DNA of 64,000 nucleotides, taken from Rehmannia glutinosa. Taxonomy: Eukaryota > Streptophyta > Magnoliopsida > Lamiales > Orobanchaceae. Positions within the stretch are counted from its first letter, which is position 1; each line of letters opens with the position of its first letter. Under the pieces are notes generated by a model. The model was given only the letters and a program-made list of their open reading frames with translations, had not been told where the DNA came from and searched no databases. The translations under genes were made by a program, and so were the position numbers. Where the stretch lies: NCBI GenBank assembly GCA_016081115.2, contig JABTTQ020001093.1, positions 240,941-304,940 of the forward strand. Direction: 5' to 3'. This document shows, in pieces, positions 59,761 to 64,000 of this stretch.

Positions 59761-60044
59761 GACACCTTCTCTTATATCTCCAATGACAAGTTCGGTGGAT
59801 GGTCTCTCACCATCTTACATCAGGTTGGAGTGAGTTAGCCGGATTGATCGACTTGATTTGTGTTGTGTTGTGGGTGACTCTCTCGTAATCACTTAGTTGT
59901 AAATTTTCCACCGCTTTTGAGATTCAGCTATCTCATGCCTTCTTCGAATTGATAATCCCCTTTCGAACCAAAGATAGGGACTCTTCTCAAGGTTGGACGA
60001 TTGACTTGTGTGACTCTTCAATGTCTTCCCCATTTATATTTGGC

Positions 60045-61600
60045 TCACCGAATACTACATGAATGGATTCTTCTCGTAACCATAGTTCTTTTGTTGAGTA
60101 TTCTGTAGGCTTTGCTTTTCGGTGAGTATCCTAAGAAGATACCCTCATCGGCTTTAGCATCAAAAGCCTTTAGGTTGTCTTTGCCATTGTTGTGGATGAA
60201 GCATTTACATCCAAATATCCTGAAATATGCAACATTTGGTTTTCTTCCAAATTCAGATCTCATAGGAGTCTTTGTCATTTTGTCTATTTATCATACACAT
60301 CTGTTTTGGGTGTAGCGGTGTGTTGATTGCTTCACCAAAATCTTTTTGGTAACCCCGCTTCACTAATGGTCTCACTTCTTTTTGAGGGTTCATTCTTCTT
60401 CTCGCAACTTCATTCTCTGTTTGTGGAGTCCTTGCGGCCGATAGTTCATGACCAATGCCATTCTCACTACAAGATTGAGTTATTATTCCATTGACAAACT
60501 CGGTTCCTCTATCCGATCTTATTTTGATAATGGTTTGACTCTTCTCATTTTGTATCCTCTTCATCACCGTTTGTGGTAGCTTTTGTAGAGTTTCTTTCTT
60601 CTTGCACATGAATATTGTCCATGTATATCTTGAGTAGTCATCTACTACCACCAAGGTGTATTTCTTTCCACTTATTTGGTTGGTTCCATGGGCAAAATAG
60701 ATCCATATGAAGTAGATGCAATATTCTTGTTGAGGATGGGCATGTCTTTTCTTTGAAAGACGACTTGATTTGTTTTCCCTTCCGACATGCATCACATATA
60801 CTCTCCTTCAGATATCGAGTCCGGAAGTCCTTCTACCGGATGACTTCTTGCTAGCTTGTTAATTGTTTTGAAATTCAGGTGACTCGACTTTTGTGCCTGA
60901 CCAACTTGATTCAATTTGTGCTATTTGCTAAGAGACAGTCTTGGGTGTTGCGATTGACCAATCCACTACATACATATTCTTCTGTCATTTCTTTGCAAGA
61001 CAACTTCATTTGATTCAATATCCTTGATTTGGCATACACCCATGTTGAATCCAACATTGTAGCCCTTGTCACGAGTTGATCGATGCTTAGTAAATTGAAG
61101 TTTAGTCCTTCAACATACGCAACATCGTGATTTCTAAACCATTCCTTTTGATGGATCCAATGCCTCTTATTTCACCAGAGCTTCATTTCTCCAAATATGA
61201 CTTTTGCTCCTTTGACTTCCTTGAATTTTGACAGATTTCTCTTATTTCCTGTCATATGTCCGGGAAACACCACTATCCATGTACCAGGTTCCTTGGCATT
61301 TCCATTCGCTCAACCAATCAAGGAAATTAAGTTTTAGGTACCCATTCTTGTTTGGGTCCCGAGGGGTTAGAGTTATAACATGATCCAACCAACCTATAGC
61401 CAAATGATTTGACTCACAAGAGGTTGCCATCTATCGATTGCCATAATCATAATTAATCCTGGCAAATTGCTTGGGGATTCTAGTTCATACAAATTTTGTC
61501 TTTTTGTGTAGACTGCGTATACGTGTTTTAGCAATTGCCTTTCTTGGGTAATTGTGGTGTTTTTGAGTGTAGTGCCTAGGTGCATATGTGTCCGATGAAA
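60045..61600 (-). pseudogene. Protease and integrase, degenerate
   Basis: A protease-like active site WYMDSG (about 61288-61270) precedes the integrase. The integrase core shows GKKYTLVVVDDYSRYTW, then IRSDRGTEFVNG and ARTPQTENEVARRRM. The last normally holds the catalytic Glu (VERKN type) but reads VARRR here, and the first Asp block (DLFG type) is also lost. The C-terminal part, RKPNVAYFRIFGCKCF and FLGYSPKSKAYR (60230-60090), is well kept. Integrase would insert the DNA copy; this one lacks required acidic residues. Confidence 0.8.
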
Positions 61601-62522
61601 GCTCTTGTGCTTTTGGAATGGCCTTTTTTGAGTTCTAGGCCTTTGCCATCAGGCTTATATTCCATAAGTCGTGTCCGATAGTTCACATTGTTCCAATCTT
61701 GGCTTGATATCTTCTACCAATCCCATCATATGTATTTCTTTTATGGATTTTTCCGGGATTTTTGGTAGCTCGCTTCTTCTTTACAGAGTATTTTTACGTT
61801 TGGAGTCTCTTTGAGGAACTCGGTGAATCTCTTTCACCGCCCTTTCAAAGACACTCAACTGGTTGTTTTCCTTTTCCTTTGTAACCAAGGCCAGTTTGCT
61901 TAGTATTGTGCTTTGGAGTGAAAGTGTGTGCAATATTTAGAGTTTTGGATTTTTCGGACTCTTCATGACTTGAAGATCCTTTTTCCAAAATTACTTTGAG
62001 GTTTGACATGGCACAAAGGAATTAAATCCTGCTGTCTTGTCTCCACATTCTCTTTGACTCATAATAAGATCATCCAATGATTTAGATGCCTTAGTGAATG
62101 AGGCAATAACATTCTTGAGGTCATTCTCCCTCTTTTCTATAGCGAAGCAATTTCTCGCTACTAATTTAGCATTTTCACTTTAAACTTTCATTTTCAATTA
62201 TTTGACAGTAGTGCTCACTTCCTTAGTCACTTTGAGTTTTGACTTTTAAGAGGTTTGTTTTCCTCATTCAATAGTGTGTGAGGATTTAATGTGCTCAAAA
62301 TCTTTCATCATTTTGCCTAATGAATCATAAAGATCAAGAGGGTGATGAAGTGTGTGTCACATGTCACTATCACTATAGTGTCCGAGCTTGTTGAATTAGA
62401 TTGTACCTCATCTTCTTGATCTTGTTCTTTGGCCATTAAAGCGGATCAAGGCTTCTTCTTGAGTCACTCGAGTAGTCACCTTCATCGCTCTCTCGAATGG
62501 TTGTCTCTTTTGACTTGGTGTT

Positions 62523-63616
62523 TCAATGATCTCTGACCATCATTGCCTTTTTCTTTTCTTGTCTTCTTTCTCTCAAGACCTTTCTTTCTTTCTTCATTCT
62601 GCATTTGTTGACTACAGGATATGAGCGATCAATGGCATAGTGACCTGGTTGTCTACAATTCCAACATAGATATTGGCCTTTTGATCGACTCTTTCTACTC
62701 GAGTTGTCACCTTTGATACTCAACTTGTTGATGATCCGTTCTCTTCGTTGGCCTATCATCCCTTGATTTGGAGGGAGCGAGTGTCTTCTCCGGAAGATTC
62801 ACCTTTCTCTCTTGTAGTTCTTGTTAAAGAACTTGTTAAATCTTTTGACCATCGTGGTTATTTCCGGGTCAATGCCTCTTTGACCTCGACTCTCTTCCCA
62901 TCTTTGACAATTAGAAGCGAGTTGTTTTGGGTACATTTGTCTCTTCCTTTCTTTTCTTTCTCACCAAACTCAGGGCTTTGAGGTCCGAGAATAGTTCATG
63001 GTTGGATGTCTTTGATAGGTCCATGGAATGTCTCGCTGCCGTGACCTTTATTTCCCATTCAACAAAGACTTTTAGATCTTCATACACATTTCCTTGTGTA
63101 TATTCCTTTCCAAGTGTAGCAGCTCATTTGTGATTTACGTAAACCGAGCGCCTAGTTGATCCAGATTCTCTCCCGAGATCATTTTGAAATTTTCAAACTT
63201 CTCATGTACCATTGATAATTTGTTTTCTTTGATTTGCTTCCGAGCCTTCATGATCAATGCGGCTTGTCCTGCATTTTTAGCCGTTTTGCATGATTTGACT
63301 TTGTTGAAACATGGCTTTGTCAAGGTTTTGTAGAGGATGTCCTTGGCTACATTATCCAGGTTGTATCTTTTCTGTCATCATTTGTCCACTCAGTTCTTGG
63401 TTTTTCAACCATGATGGTCTAGAGCAACATCTTCTTCTCCTTCAGCCGCAACTCTGCGACAAATGTGTTCACCTTTAATATTTGTAGAGGCCCATCTTCT
63501 ATTACTATCCACATCTCATCATGTAATGCTGATAGATGAGCCTCGTGATACGAATTTTTCCAATCATCAAATTCTTCAATAGTGAACATAGGGATGCGTG
63601 TCAAATTTGCTTCCAT
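62523..63616 (-). pseudogene. Gag with altered zinc knuckle
   Basis: Starts MEANLTRIPMFTIEEFDDWK and continues AHLSALHDEMWIVIEDGP, the SIRE-type Gag N-terminus. The middle part (63323-63135) includes GQAALIMKARKQIKENKL. The zinc knuckle at about 62670-62630 reads CWNCRQPGHYAIDR, that is C-x2-C-x4-H-x4-R, so the last Cys is replaced by Arg (CGC, a one-base change from TGC). Frameshifts separate the pieces. Gag would form the particle and bind the RNA. Confidence 0.8.
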
Positions 63617-63723
63617 GATAATGACTTTTAATAAAAAGAATTTTGAAAGTTTAAGTACTAAAGCAGACTTTTGAAAAGTTTGGAGATCTAGTTCAAGCCA
63701 TGCGGAGGTTCAATGAACCAACC

Positions 63724-63735
63724 GCTCCGATACCA
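63724..63735 (-). promoter_or_regulatory. Primer binding site, initiator tRNA-Met type
   Basis: TGGTATCGGAGC on the minus strand, one base after the 5' LTR end (CCTACA). It is complementary, with one mismatch, to the 3' end of plant initiator tRNA-Met (usual site TGGTATCAGAGC). Confidence 0.88.
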
Positions 63736-63736
63736 C

Positions 63737-64000
63737 TGTAGGTCCCAAGGGTGTAAGTGTAAGGTTTAGAAGGGGTTGAATAAACCTTACACAATTTTCG
63801 ATTTAGTCCTTTAAAATCTACAGAGTTAATTCTACACACTATGTCCTCTTGATGGACAGTCGAATTAGTCACTCAAGAGTTAATCTTTCCCAGCTGAGCT
63901 GTTGATGGAGTAACTCAGCTGTTGGCTACAATTAACTCGCTGTGGTTTTTATTTTCAGCGGAAGACTTAACACCCTTAAGTTTGATTAAGCAATATTATA
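63737..64000 (-). repeat. 5' LTR of the SIRE-type element, partial
   Basis: Starts TGTAGGTCCCAAGG and matches 51381-51658 to the window edge. The rest, expected to be about 1.27 kb, lies beyond 64000. Confidence 0.88.

Larger units (their letters stand above)
51381..64000 (-). mobile_element. SIRE-type Ty1/copia retrotransposon, degenerate, runs off the window
   Basis: On the minus strand the order is 5' LTR (partial, from 63737 to beyond 64000), primer binding site, gag, protease, integrase, reverse transcriptase, RNase H, a long env-like region, polypurine tract and 3' LTR (52914-51381). The copia order (integrase before RT), the GGCATCATCAAAAAGGGGG tract and the extra env-like region are typical of the SIRE/Maximus lineage. 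Every domain has frameshifts or missense at key sites, so it is not autonomous. The element is more than 12.6 kb. Its left end sits directly against LTR-like sequence of the previous element. Confidence 0.88.

Overview
This window is nuclear DNA from a flowering plant, most likely a eudicot. Supporting this are AT-rich intergenic DNA, multi-exon genes with GT-AG introns, a MIR171 hairpin, plant-type MITEs and copia LTR retrotransposons of the SIRE class. The species cannot be named from the sequence. No bacterial, organellar or CRISPR-like features were seen.

Only three host genes look functional. (1) A minus-strand galactosyltransferase gene of the raffinose synthase / DIN10 (RFS6-like, GH36) family at 8142-12333 has four coding exons and 764 codons, with an in-frame glutamine run. 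(2) A minus-strand CUE-domain protein gene (ubiquitin-binding fold plus coiled coil) at 29301-35830 has five coding exons and 277 codons. (3) A MIR171 precursor lies on the plus strand at 41228-41356. A fourth host locus, an NADP-dependent alkenal reductase at 3735-4950, survives only as exon 1 and a frameshifted piece of exon 2.

The rest is mostly mobile DNA. From 0.8 to 7.7 kb there is a hairpin-ended element, two adjacent TIR elements inserted in (TA)n microsatellites and carrying short-motif arrays, and a large minisatellite. Introns of both protein genes carry MITEs with readable target duplications (9 bp MULE type, 8 bp hAT type) and a 5'-truncated RTE LINE. At 17.4-20.6 kb is a 3.2 kb near-palindrome made of two inverted copies of the 3' half of a hAT transposase element. 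It has hAT ends on both outsides, and its loop is an inverted copy of DNA found again at 21.5 kb. Two Tourist-like MITEs (23.6 and 42.5 kb) and two 1 kb MULE-like elements (25.6 and 37.5 kb) form further pairs. From 45.6 kb to the end there is a non-coding LTR element followed, and probably interrupted, by a degenerate SIRE-type copia element (minus strand). Its env-like region is about 4.5 kb, and its 5' LTR runs off the window.

The most interesting structure is the hAT palindrome: if transcribed through, it would make a hairpin RNA of over 1.3 kb, an architecture like the Mu-killer locus of maize.
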